From the NCBI GenBank assembly GCA_035524895.1, contig DATLFI010000297.1:1-13199 (forward strand): a stretch of DNA of 13,199 nt, read 5' to 3'. Shown piece after piece: positions 6,629 through 13,199 of this stretch. Position 1 is the stretch's first letter. The number at the start of each line of letters is the position of its first letter. The notes beneath the pieces are model-generated. The model did not search any database, was not told the origin of the DNA, and saw only the letters and a program-made list of their open reading frames with translations. Origin of the DNA: DATLFI01 sp035524895. GTDB lineage: Bacteria; Acidobacteriota; Thermoanaerobaculia; Multivoradales; Multivoraceae. The position numbers and the translations under genes were made by a program.

Positions 6629-6815
6629 CTTCTATCGGCCTCGGTCGCGATTTGGTCAAGGCTGCGGTCTCGTCAGAGGGCGGCATCTTACCCGCAGCGA
6701 CTCGGCCTCGTTCCTTCGATATGCTCCGTCGCTGGCCTTCCCGCCGGCTGGGCGCTAGCTTCCGGTGGTAGGTTCGGAGCGCGGGGAGGTCTCTTCTTTG
6801 GGGGGGCGCGGCCTG

Positions 6816-8981
6816 ATGGCCAACGTCGTGGGCGAGACCCGGGCAATGCGGGTCCTGCTGGTAGTGCGGTCGCCGGAGGAGGCGCGCCGGCTCGACCAGG
6901 TCCTCACCGACGGTCCTCAATCGCGCTTCGGCGTGCACTGGTCGTCGGGGTACCGCACTGCCCTCGACCTGCTCCGGCGAGAGAGCTACGACGTGGTGTT
7001 GGTCGAGGACGGGCTATCCGACGCGCTCGGGTCGCCTCTCGCCACTGTCTCGCTGCTGCAGCGAGTCGCCCCCGCGACGCCCCTGGTGTGGCTGATGGAG
7101 CGCGACGAGCCGGTGGTGGCTGCGCAACTCCTGCGCTGCGGAGTGCAGGACTGCCTGGTGCGTCGCGACCTCCAGGGTTCCGGTCTTGCCCGAGCGCTGG
7201 CCTACGCCATCGAGCGCAAGCGCGCAGAGGACGCCGTGCGTGCGAGCGAAGAGCGGTTCGCGCTCGCCGTGAAGGGGTCGAACGATGGGATCTGGGACTG
7301 GGACTTCCGAACCGGCCGCCTGGAGTGCTCCGGTCGTTTCAAGGCGATCGTGGCGTACGAGCCAGGGGCCGACTTCTCGGCCGTCACGTCGTGGCTTCGG
7401 CGGATCCACGCCGAGGACCGTTCCTCGTTTCGCAACCAGCTCGAGACGCATCTACGGGGCGAGACGGACCACCTCGAGCACGAGCATCGCCTCCAGGACA
7501 AGGACGGTCGGTATCGCTGGGTGCTGGTGCGAGGCGTGGCGTCGCGGGACGAGGATGGCCGTGCCTACCGCATGGCGGGCTCGCTCACCGACATAGGTCG
7601 TCGCAAGGCGGTCGAGGCGCAGCTGCAGCACGACGCGCTGCACGATTCGCTGACCGGTCTCGCGAACCGCGCGCTGCTCGTCGACCGTCTGGACCTGGCC
7701 CTCGCCCAGGCGAAGCGTGGAGGCTTCAGCTTTGCCATCCTCTTCCTCGACCTGGATCGCTTCAAGAACATCAACGACAGTCTGGGTCACAGCCTGGGCG
7801 ACAAGCTCCTACAGGCGCTGGCGCACCGTCTCGATGCGCTGCTGCGTCCAGCCGATCGCATCGCGCGGATCGGCGGCGACGAGTTCGCGATCCTCGCGGA
7901 CAACCTGCTGGATCCTTCGGATGCCACACGTATCGCGCTACGTGTGCTGGCCGAGGTGGCACTGCCGTTCGAGATCGGGGACCAGCAGGTCTTCACCACC
8001 GCCAGCGTCGGAATCACCATGCACCAGCCGAACTACGAACGGCCCAACGACATGCTGCGCGATGCCGACATCGCCATGTATCGGGCCAAGGCCCAGGGCG
8101 GGAACCGCTACCAGGTGTTCGATCCCGAGATGCACACGCGCGCTGTCGAGCTCCTGGAGCTCGAGACCGACCTGCGCGTCGCTTTCGATCGCGGCGAGTT
8201 GCGCCTGCACTACCAGCCGGTCGTCGACTGCACGACCGGCACCATCGAAGGCTTCGAGGCGCTGGTTCGGTGGCAGCACCCGCGCCGCGGCCTCTTGCTT
8301 CCCGAGCATTTCGTGCCACTGGCGGAGGAAACAGGACTGATCTACCGCATCGGTCGCTGGGTTCTCGCGGAGGGCTGCCAGCAGGCGGCCCTCTGGCAGC
8401 ACCGCTTCCCGCGGGAACGACCGCTCTCGATCAGCGTCAACCTCTCGGGTAAGGAGCTGATCCAATCCGACCTGCTAGAGCTGGTAGAGAAGTGTCTCGA
8501 GCAATCCGGCCTGCGTCGTGGCACCTTGCTGTTGGAGATCACCGAGAGCGTGGTGGTGGACCACTCCGACATGGCGCTGCGGCGGCTTCAGGAGCTGCGC
8601 GACAGGTCGGTCAAGCTGCAGCTCGACGACTTCGGGACGGGCTACTGCTCGCTGAGCTACCTGCAGCGGATCCCCACCGACACGCTCAAGATCGACCGTT
8701 CCTTCGTGCGCGATATGGGGTCCCCGGGCAGTACGCCGGCGATCCTCGCTGCGATCGTCGGGCTGGCGCAGCGCTTGGGCATCGGGGTCCTGGCGGAAGG
8801 CGTGGAGACCTTCGAGCAGCTCGAGGCGCTGAGGCGGCTCGACTGTCGATATGCCCAGGGCTTCCTCTTCTCGGAGCCGGTCGCGGCGGAGGACGCCGAG
8901 TGCCTGCTGGAGCGCGGCCATCGGTACGAGACGAGCCAGGGCTCCGGGGTGATGGTCGGCCATTCGCTTCCGCTGCAGTGA
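6816..8981 (+). CDS. Hybrid c-di-GMP enzyme: pseudo-receiver, PAS, GGDEF and EAL domains
   Basis: The 721-residue cytoplasmic protein has no clear membrane segment. Domains in order: receiver-like fold (about 11-130), PAS with PAC (about 145-265), GGDEF cyclase (about 270-440) and EAL phosphodiesterase (about 452-700). The cyclase signature G-G-D-E-F is intact at 353-357. An RxxD product-inhibition site, R-P-A-D, lies five residues upstream (344-347). The EAL half keeps E-A-L (481-483), N-L-S-G, L-E-I-T-E-S, D-D-F-G-T-G (604-609), K-I-D (625) and A-E-G-V-E, so both activities may be functional. The receiver lacks the usual residues: the expected phospho-Asp in D-V-V-L-V-x is Glu64, and the acidic pocket and lysine are not obvious. 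Start uncertain: ATG 6816 is used; TTG 6798 has GGGGAGG 8 nt upstream, and GTG 6765 and ATG 6846 are in frame. Confidence 0.92.
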   Translation: MANVVGETRAMRVLLVVRSPEEARRLDQVLTDGPQSRFGVHWSSGYRTALDLLRRESYDVVLVEDGLSDALGSPLATVSLLQRVAPATPLVWLMERDEPVVAAQLLRCGVQDCLVRRDLQGSGLARALAYAIERKRAEDAVRASEERFALAVKGSNDGIWDWDFRTGRLECSGRFKAIVAYEPGADFSAVTSWLRRIHAEDRSSFRNQLETHLRGETDHLEHEHRLQDKDGRYRWVLVRGVASRDEDGRAYRMAGSLTDIGRRKAVEAQLQHDALHDSLTGLANRALLVDRLDLALAQAKRGGFSFAILFLDLDRFKNINDSLGHSLGDKLLQALAHRLDALLRPADRIARIGGDEFAILADNLLDPSDATRIALRVLAEVALPFEIGDQQVFTTASVGITMHQPNYERPNDMLRDADIAMYRAKAQGGNRYQVFDPEMHTRAVELLELETDLRVAFDRGELRLHYQPVVDCTTGTIEGFEALVRWQHPRRGLLLPEHFVPLAEETGLIYRIGRWVLAEGCQQAALWQHRFPRERPLSISVNLSGKELIQSDLLELVEKCLEQSGLRRGTLLLEITESVVVDHSDMALRRLQELRDRSVKLQLDDFGTGYCSLSYLQRIPTDTLKIDRSFVRDMGSPGSTPAILAAIVGLAQRLGIGVLAEGVETFEQLEALRRLDCRYAQGFLFSEPVAAEDAECLLERGHRYETSQGSGVMVGHSLPLQ

Positions 8982-9007
8982 GCCACAGGCGTTCCACCAG
9001 GGGCCGC

Positions 9008-9013
9008 AAGGAG
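9008..9013 (+). promoter_or_regulatory. Strong ribosome binding site of the F420 oxidoreductase gene
   Basis: AAGGAG with a 5-nt spacer before ATG 9019 is the clearest ribosome binding site in the window. It lies in the 37-nt gap after the GGDEF-EAL stop, so the two genes may be co-transcribed. Confidence 0.7.
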
Positions 9014-9018
9014 AGGAA

Positions 9019-10053
9019 ATGAAGCTCGGACTGCTCATCGGCTACTCCGGCAAGCGCGTGGCGCTGCCGCTCGATCTCGTCCAGCGCGCCGAGGAGCTCG
9101 GCTACGACTCGGCGTGGACCGCGGAGGCGTACGGCTCGGACGCGGTGACCCCGGCGGCTTGGACGCTCGCGCACACGCAGCGGATCAAAGTAGGAACGGC
9201 GATCATGCAGATCCCGGCGCGCACCCCGGCGTGCACCGCGATGACCGCGATGACGCTGAACCAGCTCTCGGGTGGGCGGTTCCTGCTGGGCATCGGCCCT
9301 TCGGGGCCGCAGGTCGTGGAAGGCTGGCACGGCGTCGCCTACGGCAAGCCGCTCACACGCGTGCGCGAATACGTGCTGGTGCTGCGCAAGATCCTCGCGC
9401 GGGAGGCGCCGGTCGAGTTCGAAGGCAAGGAGTACCAGCTCCCGTATCGGGGCGAGGGCGCCACGGGCTTGGGCAAGCCGCTAAAGAGCATTCTCGACGC
9501 CGACCCCGCCTTGCCGATCTACACCGCGGCGATCACGCCGAAGGGAGTCGAGGCCGCGGCCGAGGTCGCCGACGGGTTCTTCCCGGTGTGGATGAACCCG
9601 GAGCGCTACGACCTGTTCGAGGAGCCGATCCGCCGTGGCCTCGAGAGGGGCGAACGCAGCGCCGAGCGCTTCGAGGTCCTGCCCTTCGTGACGGTGGTGA
9701 TGGGCAACGACGTCGATCAGTGCCGCCAGTTCGCCAAGGCCGGGCTGGCGCTCTACATCGGCGGTATGGGTGCGCGATCGAAGAACTTCTACAACGACTA
9801 CGCTCGCCGTCTCGGCTACGAGGAGGCCGCGGACAAGATCCAGGACCTCTATCTCGGCGGCAAACAGGGTGAGGCCGCGTTCGCGGTCCCCGATCAGCTC
9901 GTCGACGACGTGTACCTGTGCGGGCCCAAGGAGCGCATCCTCGACCGGCTCGAGGCCTGGAAGGAAGCCGGCCGGAAGCGGCACGTCACCTCGATGCTGC
10001 TGGCGTGTCGGCAGCCGGACGCGCTGGAGGCGATCGCGGAGGCGGTGCTGTAG
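9019..10053 (+). CDS. LLM-class (luciferase-like) F420-dependent oxidoreductase
   Basis: This 344-residue protein is a luciferase-like TIM-barrel oxidoreductase. The N-terminus M-K-L-G-L-L-I-G-Y and R-A-E-E-L-G-Y-D-S-A-W form the first strand and helix. The segment I-K-V-G-T-A-I-M-Q-I-P-A-R-T-P and L-S-G-G-R-F-L-L-G-I-G-P-S-G-P-Q are the conserved cofactor-site loops of the bacterial F420-dependent LLM group, including the Rv3520c-like type. The C-terminal G-P-K-E-R-I-L-D-R-L is also typical. Such enzymes transfer hydride between reduced F420 and an unsaturated or alcohol/ketone substrate; the substrate here is unknown. F420 rather than FMN use is inferred from the subfamily and from the FO synthase gene nearby. 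The preceding stop is 37 nt away, consistent with co-transcription with the GGDEF-EAL gene, although no functional link is obvious. Confidence 0.9.
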   Translation: MKLGLLIGYSGKRVALPLDLVQRAEELGYDSAWTAEAYGSDAVTPAAWTLAHTQRIKVGTAIMQIPARTPACTAMTAMTLNQLSGGRFLLGIGPSGPQVVEGWHGVAYGKPLTRVREYVLVLRKILAREAPVEFEGKEYQLPYRGEGATGLGKPLKSILDADPALPIYTAAITPKGVEAAAEVADGFFPVWMNPERYDLFEEPIRRGLERGERSAERFEVLPFVTVVMGNDVDQCRQFAKAGLALYIGGMGARSKNFYNDYARRLGYEEAADKIQDLYLGGKQGEAAFAVPDQLVDDVYLCGPKERILDRLEAWKEAGRKRHVTSMLLACRQPDALEAIAEAVL

Positions 10054-10076
10054 GTGCGCTAGGCTGGTTGAGTCGT

Positions 10077-10119
10077 CGCGGCGAACAACGAGGTGGCCGC
10101 GGGGAACAAACGAGGAGGG
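10077..10119 (+). repeat. Imperfect 21-22-nt tandem duplication containing the ribosome binding site
   Basis: Two adjacent units, 10077-10097 and 10098-10119, share the pattern CGCGG-n-GAACAA-(A)-CGAGG-n-GG and differ by three substitutions and one inserted A. The second copy ends in GAGGAGGG (10112-10119), 7 nt before ATG 10127, and is the functional ribosome binding site. The first copy carries GAGGTGG but has no start codon at a suitable distance. Confidence 0.6.
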
Positions 10120-10126
10120 TAGGCGA

Positions 10127-10477
10127 ATGGCCCTGAGCGTTTCCAGTACCGAGATGACGGCGCCGGCGCGACTCCTTTCGGTTTCTCGCTTATCCACCGC
10201 CTTGTTGGTGGCGCTGTTCGCTGGAGCGATCGTTCTCAGGGTCGTTGGAGTACTCGAGCCCAGCGCATCGCTCGACATCGGCTGGGCCGTTATCGGTACG
10301 ACGCTGGTGACAGTTCTCCTCTTCCGCCTCGTCGGCCTTCAGCTCTCCGAGGCGGAGGACCGGCGCAGCGTACCGCCTACGAAGAGTCGGATCGCGATGT
10401 GGTTGGTTGCGGGGTCCGTCGGAGCGTTGGTGGGCGAGCAGGTCTTGGCGGCGGTTGGACGACTGCTTCTTCGTTGA
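10127..10477 (+). CDS. Small three-helix membrane protein of unknown function
   Basis: I do not recognise this 116-residue protein. After a short polar N-terminus it has three hydrophobic segments: about 24-45 (ending V-L-R-V-V-G-V-L), 52-70 (I-G-W-A-V-I-G to L-F-R-L-V-G-L) and 90-113 (M-W-L-V-A-G-S-V-G-A-L-V-G). A charged loop at about 73-88 (E-A-E-D-R-R) separates the second and third. There are no cysteines or catalytic motifs. ATG 10127 is chosen because of the strong GAGGAGGG 7 nt upstream; the frame is open further upstream, but there it overlaps the oxidoreductase in another frame. It is 73 nt downstream of the oxidoreductase and ends 11 nt from the convergent FO synthase stop. A partner or accessory role to its neighbours cannot be argued from sequence. 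Confidence 0.7.
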   Translation: MALSVSSTEMTAPARLLSVSRLSTALLVALFAGAIVLRVVGVLEPSASLDIGWAVIGTTLVTVLLFRLVGLQLSEAEDRRSVPPTKSRIAMWLVAGSVGALVGEQVLAAVGRLLLR

Positions 10478-10488
10478 GCTAGCAGTCC

Positions 10489-13053
10489 TTAGCCTAGGCC
10501 CGGCCGCACCAGCTCCGCGGCCGGTGCCTCTCGCTCGTACCGCCGCGCCGGCGTGTTGACGATCGGCACGACCGGAGGCGCGCCGTACGAGGCTTCGATG
10601 CGCTCGACGGGAGGCTCGCCGTAGAGCGTAGTGCGCTGGCGCGGCGGGCGGCCGGCGGCGCGAATGACCCCCTCGAGCTGCTCGGGCGGCATCTCCTGGC
10701 CGTGCGCGGCCCCGGCGGCGCGGGTGATCGACTCGTTCATCAGGGTGCCGCCGACGTCGTTGACGCCGGCGCGCAGGCAGGCGGCGACACCCTCGCCGCC
10801 GAGCTTGACCCACGAGGTTTGGATGTTGCGCACGACCGGATGGAGCGCGAGGCGTGCCACCGCGTGCATCAGTAGCGTCTCGCGGAAGGTCGGACCACGA
10901 CGCGCCTTCCCTTTGAGGTAGACCGGCGCCTCCATGTGCACGAATGGCAGCGGCACCAGCTCGGTGAAGCCGCCGGTCCGCTCCTGCAGGACGCGCACGC
11001 GCAGCAAGTGCCGCGCCCAGTGGCGGGGGTGGTCGAGGTGGCCGAACATGATGGTTGCGGTCGATCGCAGGCCGACGCGGTGCGCGATCGCCATCACCTC
11101 GAGCCACTGGTCGGTCCGGATCTTGTCGGGGCAGAGCACGGCGCGGACCTCGTCGTCGAGGATCTCGGCGGCGGTCCCGGGCAGGGTGCCCAGACCGGCC
11201 TCGCGCAGGCGTCGCAGGTAGCTCTCGAGGCCGAGCCCCAGAGTCTGCGCGCCCTGCCACACCTCGAGCGGCGAGAAGGCGTGCACGTGGATGTCGGGAG
11301 CGGCCTCCTTTACCGTGCGCACGATCGAAAGGTAGGTCGCTCCGGTGTACTCGGGGTGGATGCCGCCCTGGAGGCAAACCTCCGTGGCTCCTCGCTGCCA
11401 GGCCTCCTCGGTGCGTCGCGCGATCTCCTCGAGGTCGAGGTCGTAGGGCTTGCCGCGCAGGTTCTCGGTCAGCTTGCCCTTCGAGAAGGCGCAGAACTGG
11501 CAGCGGAAGTAGCAGACGTTGGTGTAGTTGATGTTGCGGTTGACCACGTAGGTGACGTCGTCACCGCAGGTCTCCCGTCGCAGATCGTCAGCGGCGCGGC
11601 ACACCGCGGCGAGCTCGGCGCCGCGCGTGACGAACAGCCGCCCAATCTCTGCCTCGGCAAGCACCCGACCTGCGCGCGCGCCGTCAAGGATGGCTTGCAG
11701 GTCGTCGCGCTGCCTTGGTGTCGATCGGGTCGATCGGCTCGGATTGGCCGATTCGTTCCAGACGGCATCGACCCGCATTGGCTCGGGGCTGGTGGAAAGC
11801 CACGCGAGGTCCCGGCGCGGCGGTTCCGCGAGCTCGCCGGGCGACCAGTCCTCGCGGTCCTGGGATCGCGGGTAGCCAAGGGAGTCGACTCGCCGCAGCA
11901 CCGTGGTGCGCAGCGCCGGGTCGAGCCAGCGCTCCGGGTCGAGCGCGTACGACGGATAGATGGTGAGTCGGTCGACGAGCTGCTTGCCGGCGCCGGCAGT
12001 GGCCTCGCGCAGCCGCTCCAAGTGCGGCCACGGAGCCTCCGGATTCACGAAATCTGGCGTGACCGGTGAGACGCCGCCCCAGTCGTTGATCCCGGCGGAG
12101 ACGAGCGTCTCGAGAGCACCCGGCGACAGGTTGGGCGGAGCCTGCACGCTCATCGCAGGCCCGAGGATCAGCCGTGCCACGGCGATCGTCCAGCGCAGGT
12201 CGTCGAGATCGGGCTCGGGATGCGCGGCCATCCGAGTGCCTGGCTTGGCGCGGAAGTTCTGCACGATGACTTCCTGGATGTGTCCATAGCGCTCGTGCAG
12301 CGCGCGCAGCGCGAGCAGCGCCTCGATGCGCTCACGGCGCGTCTCGCCGATGCCGATCAGGATGCCCGAGGTGAACGGCACGGCCGCCTCGCCGGCGAGC
12401 GCGATGGTCTCGAGGCGTCGCGCCGGCACCTTGTCGGGGCTGCCGTAGTGCGCCTCGCCCTTTTCGAGCAGCCGCTCCGACGCGCTCTCGAGCATGATTC
12501 CCATCGACGGCGCCACCGGTCGCAGCGCGCGCAGGTCGTCCGCGGTCAGCAAGCCGGGGTTGAGGTGCGGCAGGAGCCCGGTCTCGCGGTGGACCAGGTC
12601 CGCGACCTCGCGCAGGTAGGAGATCGTCGTGTCGTGACCGAGCGCCGCGAGTTGCTCGCGCGCGGCCTTGTAGCGCAGCTCGGGCTTGTCACCTATCGTG
12701 AACAGCGCCTCCTGGCAGCCGGCCTCGGCGCCCCGGCGCGCCGCTTCGAGCACCTGCTCTCGGGTCATGAACGCCGCCTCGCCCGGGCGAGGCGGCTGCG
12801 CGAACACGCAGTAGTGGCAGATGTCGCGGCAGAGCTGCGTCAGCGGCAAGAAGACCTTGCGCGAGTAGGAGACCAGGTCGCCCCAGCCGTGGTCGCGCAG
12901 GGAAGTGGCGGCTGCCGTGAGCGCGCCGACGTCCGTGCGGGCGGCGAGCTCGAGCGCCTCGGCGTCGGTCAGGCGTTCGCCCGCGTGGGCCCGGTCCACC
13001 AGGTCCGAACCAGCGGCAGTGTTGCGGTTGCGCGCTGGCGTGGAGCGAGACAT
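10489..13053 (-). CDS. fbiC: Bifunctional FO synthase (CofG-CofH fusion)
   Basis: FO synthase joins tyrosine and 5-amino-6-ribitylaminouracil with two radical-SAM reactions to make 7,8-didemethyl-8-hydroxy-5-deazariboflavin, the chromophore precursor of F420. The 854-residue protein is close in length to mycobacterial FbiC (856). The N-terminal CofG half (about 20-390) has cluster cysteines Cys75, Cys79 and Cys82 in C-R-D-I-C-H-Y-C. The C-terminal CofH half (about 450-820) has Cys514, Cys518 and Cys521 in C-Y-F-R-C-Q-F-C, followed by the family motif L-Q-G-G-I-H-P-E. Both are the C-x3-C-x2-C form that binds the 4Fe-4S cluster. A Ser/Arg/Pro-rich linker joins them. ATG 13053 fits the family length; an in-frame GTG at 13098 would add 15 residues, and neither has a clear ribosome binding site. 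No other F420 gene (fbiA, fbiB, fbiD) is in the window. Confidence 0.97.
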   Translation of the reverse strand: MSRSTPARNRNTAAGSDLVDRAHAGERLTDAEALELAARTDVGALTAAATSLRDHGWGDLVSYSRKVFLPLTQLCRDICHYCVFAQPPRPGEAAFMTREQVLEAARRGAEAGCQEALFTIGDKPELRYKAAREQLAALGHDTTISYLREVADLVHRETGLLPHLNPGLLTADDLRALRPVAPSMGIMLESASERLLEKGEAHYGSPDKVPARRLETIALAGEAAVPFTSGILIGIGETRRERIEALLALRALHERYGHIQEVIVQNFRAKPGTRMAAHPEPDLDDLRWTIAVARLILGPAMSVQAPPNLSPGALETLVSAGINDWGGVSPVTPDFVNPEAPWPHLERLREATAGAGKQLVDRLTIYPSYALDPERWLDPALRTTVLRRVDSLGYPRSQDREDWSPGELAEPPRRDLAWLSTSPEPMRVDAVWNESANPSRSTRSTPRQRDDLQAILDGARAGRVLAEAEIGRLFVTRGAELAAVCRAADDLRRETCGDDVTYVVNRNINYTNVCYFRCQFCAFSKGKLTENLRGKPYDLDLEEIARRTEEAWQRGATEVCLQGGIHPEYTGATYLSIVRTVKEAAPDIHVHAFSPLEVWQGAQTLGLGLESYLRRLREAGLGTLPGTAAEILDDEVRAVLCPDKIRTDQWLEVMAIAHRVGLRSTATIMFGHLDHPRHWARHLLRVRVLQERTGGFTELVPLPFVHMEAPVYLKGKARRGPTFRETLLMHAVARLALHPVVRNIQTSWVKLGGEGVAACLRAGVNDVGGTLMNESITRAAGAAHGQEMPPEQLEGVIRAAGRPPRQRTTLYGEPPVERIEASYGAPPVVPIVNTPARRYEREAPAAELVRPGLG

Positions 13054-13084
13054 GGCGGGTGGGGGGCGCAAGGCGAAGGTCGGG

Positions 13085-13199
13085 TCAGTGTACGCCACGG
13101 CCCACGGACGGCTCGCGGAGCGCTGTTCCGGTTCGTTCCAGCCACGCGCGTGTCGCGCGCGCGACGCCAGCGGCCGCGGTCTCGCTGGGCCGGACCAGC
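13085..13199 (-). CDS. Possible 3' end of an unidentified minus-strand gene, partial
   Basis: Reading leftwards from the right edge, a minus-strand frame is open for 37 codons and stops at TGA (13085-13087), 31 nt before the FO synthase ATG. Most third positions are G or C, as in the neighbours, and the peptide contains a plausible amphipathic stretch (V-A-R-A-T-R-A-W-L-E-R-T). If real, it would be the upstream gene of an operon with fbiC and would overlap the alternative GTG start at 13098. No family can be recognised in so short a fragment. The other frames here are also open for short lengths, so it could be chance. Confidence 0.35.
   Translation of the reverse strand, partial: LVRPSETAAAGVARATRAWLERTGTALREPSVGRGVH

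Noticed and set aside
6661..6698. Inverted repeat GCTGCGG/CCGCAGC with a 24-nt loop between the phosphotransferase and the GGDEF-EAL gene
   Set aside because: A 7-bp match with a long loop is expected fairly often by chance in a GC-rich spacer of this size. A 9-nt direct repeat TCGGCCTCG (6635, 6702) nearby is equally weak.
6395..8452. A 685-codon plus-strand frame across the GGDEF-EAL gene
   Set aside because: The peptide is Arg/Ala/Gly-rich with no recognisable family, and the same DNA encodes well-conserved PAS, GGDEF and EAL motifs in the other frame.
11721..11738. Tandem TCGATCGG 9-mers in the FO synthase gene
   Set aside because: They encode the Ser/Arg-rich linker between the CofG and CofH halves; low complexity in a linker is a sufficient explanation.
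2072..13139. The 13-mer TCCGGTTCGTTCC occurs at 2072-2084 and 13127-13139
   Set aside because: About one such exact 13-nt match is expected by chance among all positions in a window of this length, and the flanks do not match.

Overview
This is a 13.2 kb stretch of GC-rich bacterial chromosome (strong G/C preference at third codon positions), densely packed with ordinary metabolic and housekeeping genes on both strands. No tRNA, rRNA, CRISPR array, insertion sequence, phage gene or integration site is visible. The organism makes the deazaflavin cofactor F420: it has a full fused FO synthase and an F420-type luciferase-like oxidoreductase. It also has a quinohaemoprotein alcohol dehydrogenase tail and Tat/Sec-exported enzymes. 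Fused FO synthase is best known from Actinobacteria. The PQQ/cytochrome dehydrogenase, the hybrid GGDEF-EAL protein and the LvaA/ACAD10-type phosphotransferase fit a soil or marine Gram-negative lineage (Myxococcota- or Binatota-like) at least as well. The sequence alone does not settle the phylum.

Layout from left to right: the 3' end of a PQQ alcohol dehydrogenase (+) and a zinc-dependent medium-chain dehydrogenase (+), a plausible alcohol-oxidation pair; tag 3-methyladenine glycosylase (-); an RluA-type pseudouridine synthase (+), divergent from tag; a Tat-exported class V PLP aminotransferase (-); a secreted S1/P1 zinc nuclease (+), divergent from the aminotransferase across a 195-nt spacer; an APH-fold phosphotransferase (-); a pseudo-receiver/PAS/GGDEF/EAL protein (+); an LLM F420-dependent oxidoreductase (+); a small three-helix membrane protein (+); the fused FO synthase (-); and a possible 3' end of another minus-strand gene at the right edge.

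Two functional themes can be argued. The first is F420: the FO synthase makes the chromophore precursor, and the LLM oxidoreductase about 0.4 kb away belongs to a family that uses F420. The second is export: the aminotransferase and the nuclease both carry N-terminal targeting signals and share one divergent intergenic region. That region holds a perfect 10-bp inverted repeat and a short tandem repeat carrying Shine-Dalgarno-like cores. The other genes look like unrelated neighbours.

I do not see a convincing new defence, mobile or biosynthetic system. The most unusual items are the Tat-exported PLP enzyme, the degenerate receiver domain on an otherwise intact dual c-di-GMP enzyme, and the structured repeats in three intergenic regions. 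No gene-free stretch exceeds 300 bases; the longest is 165-372.
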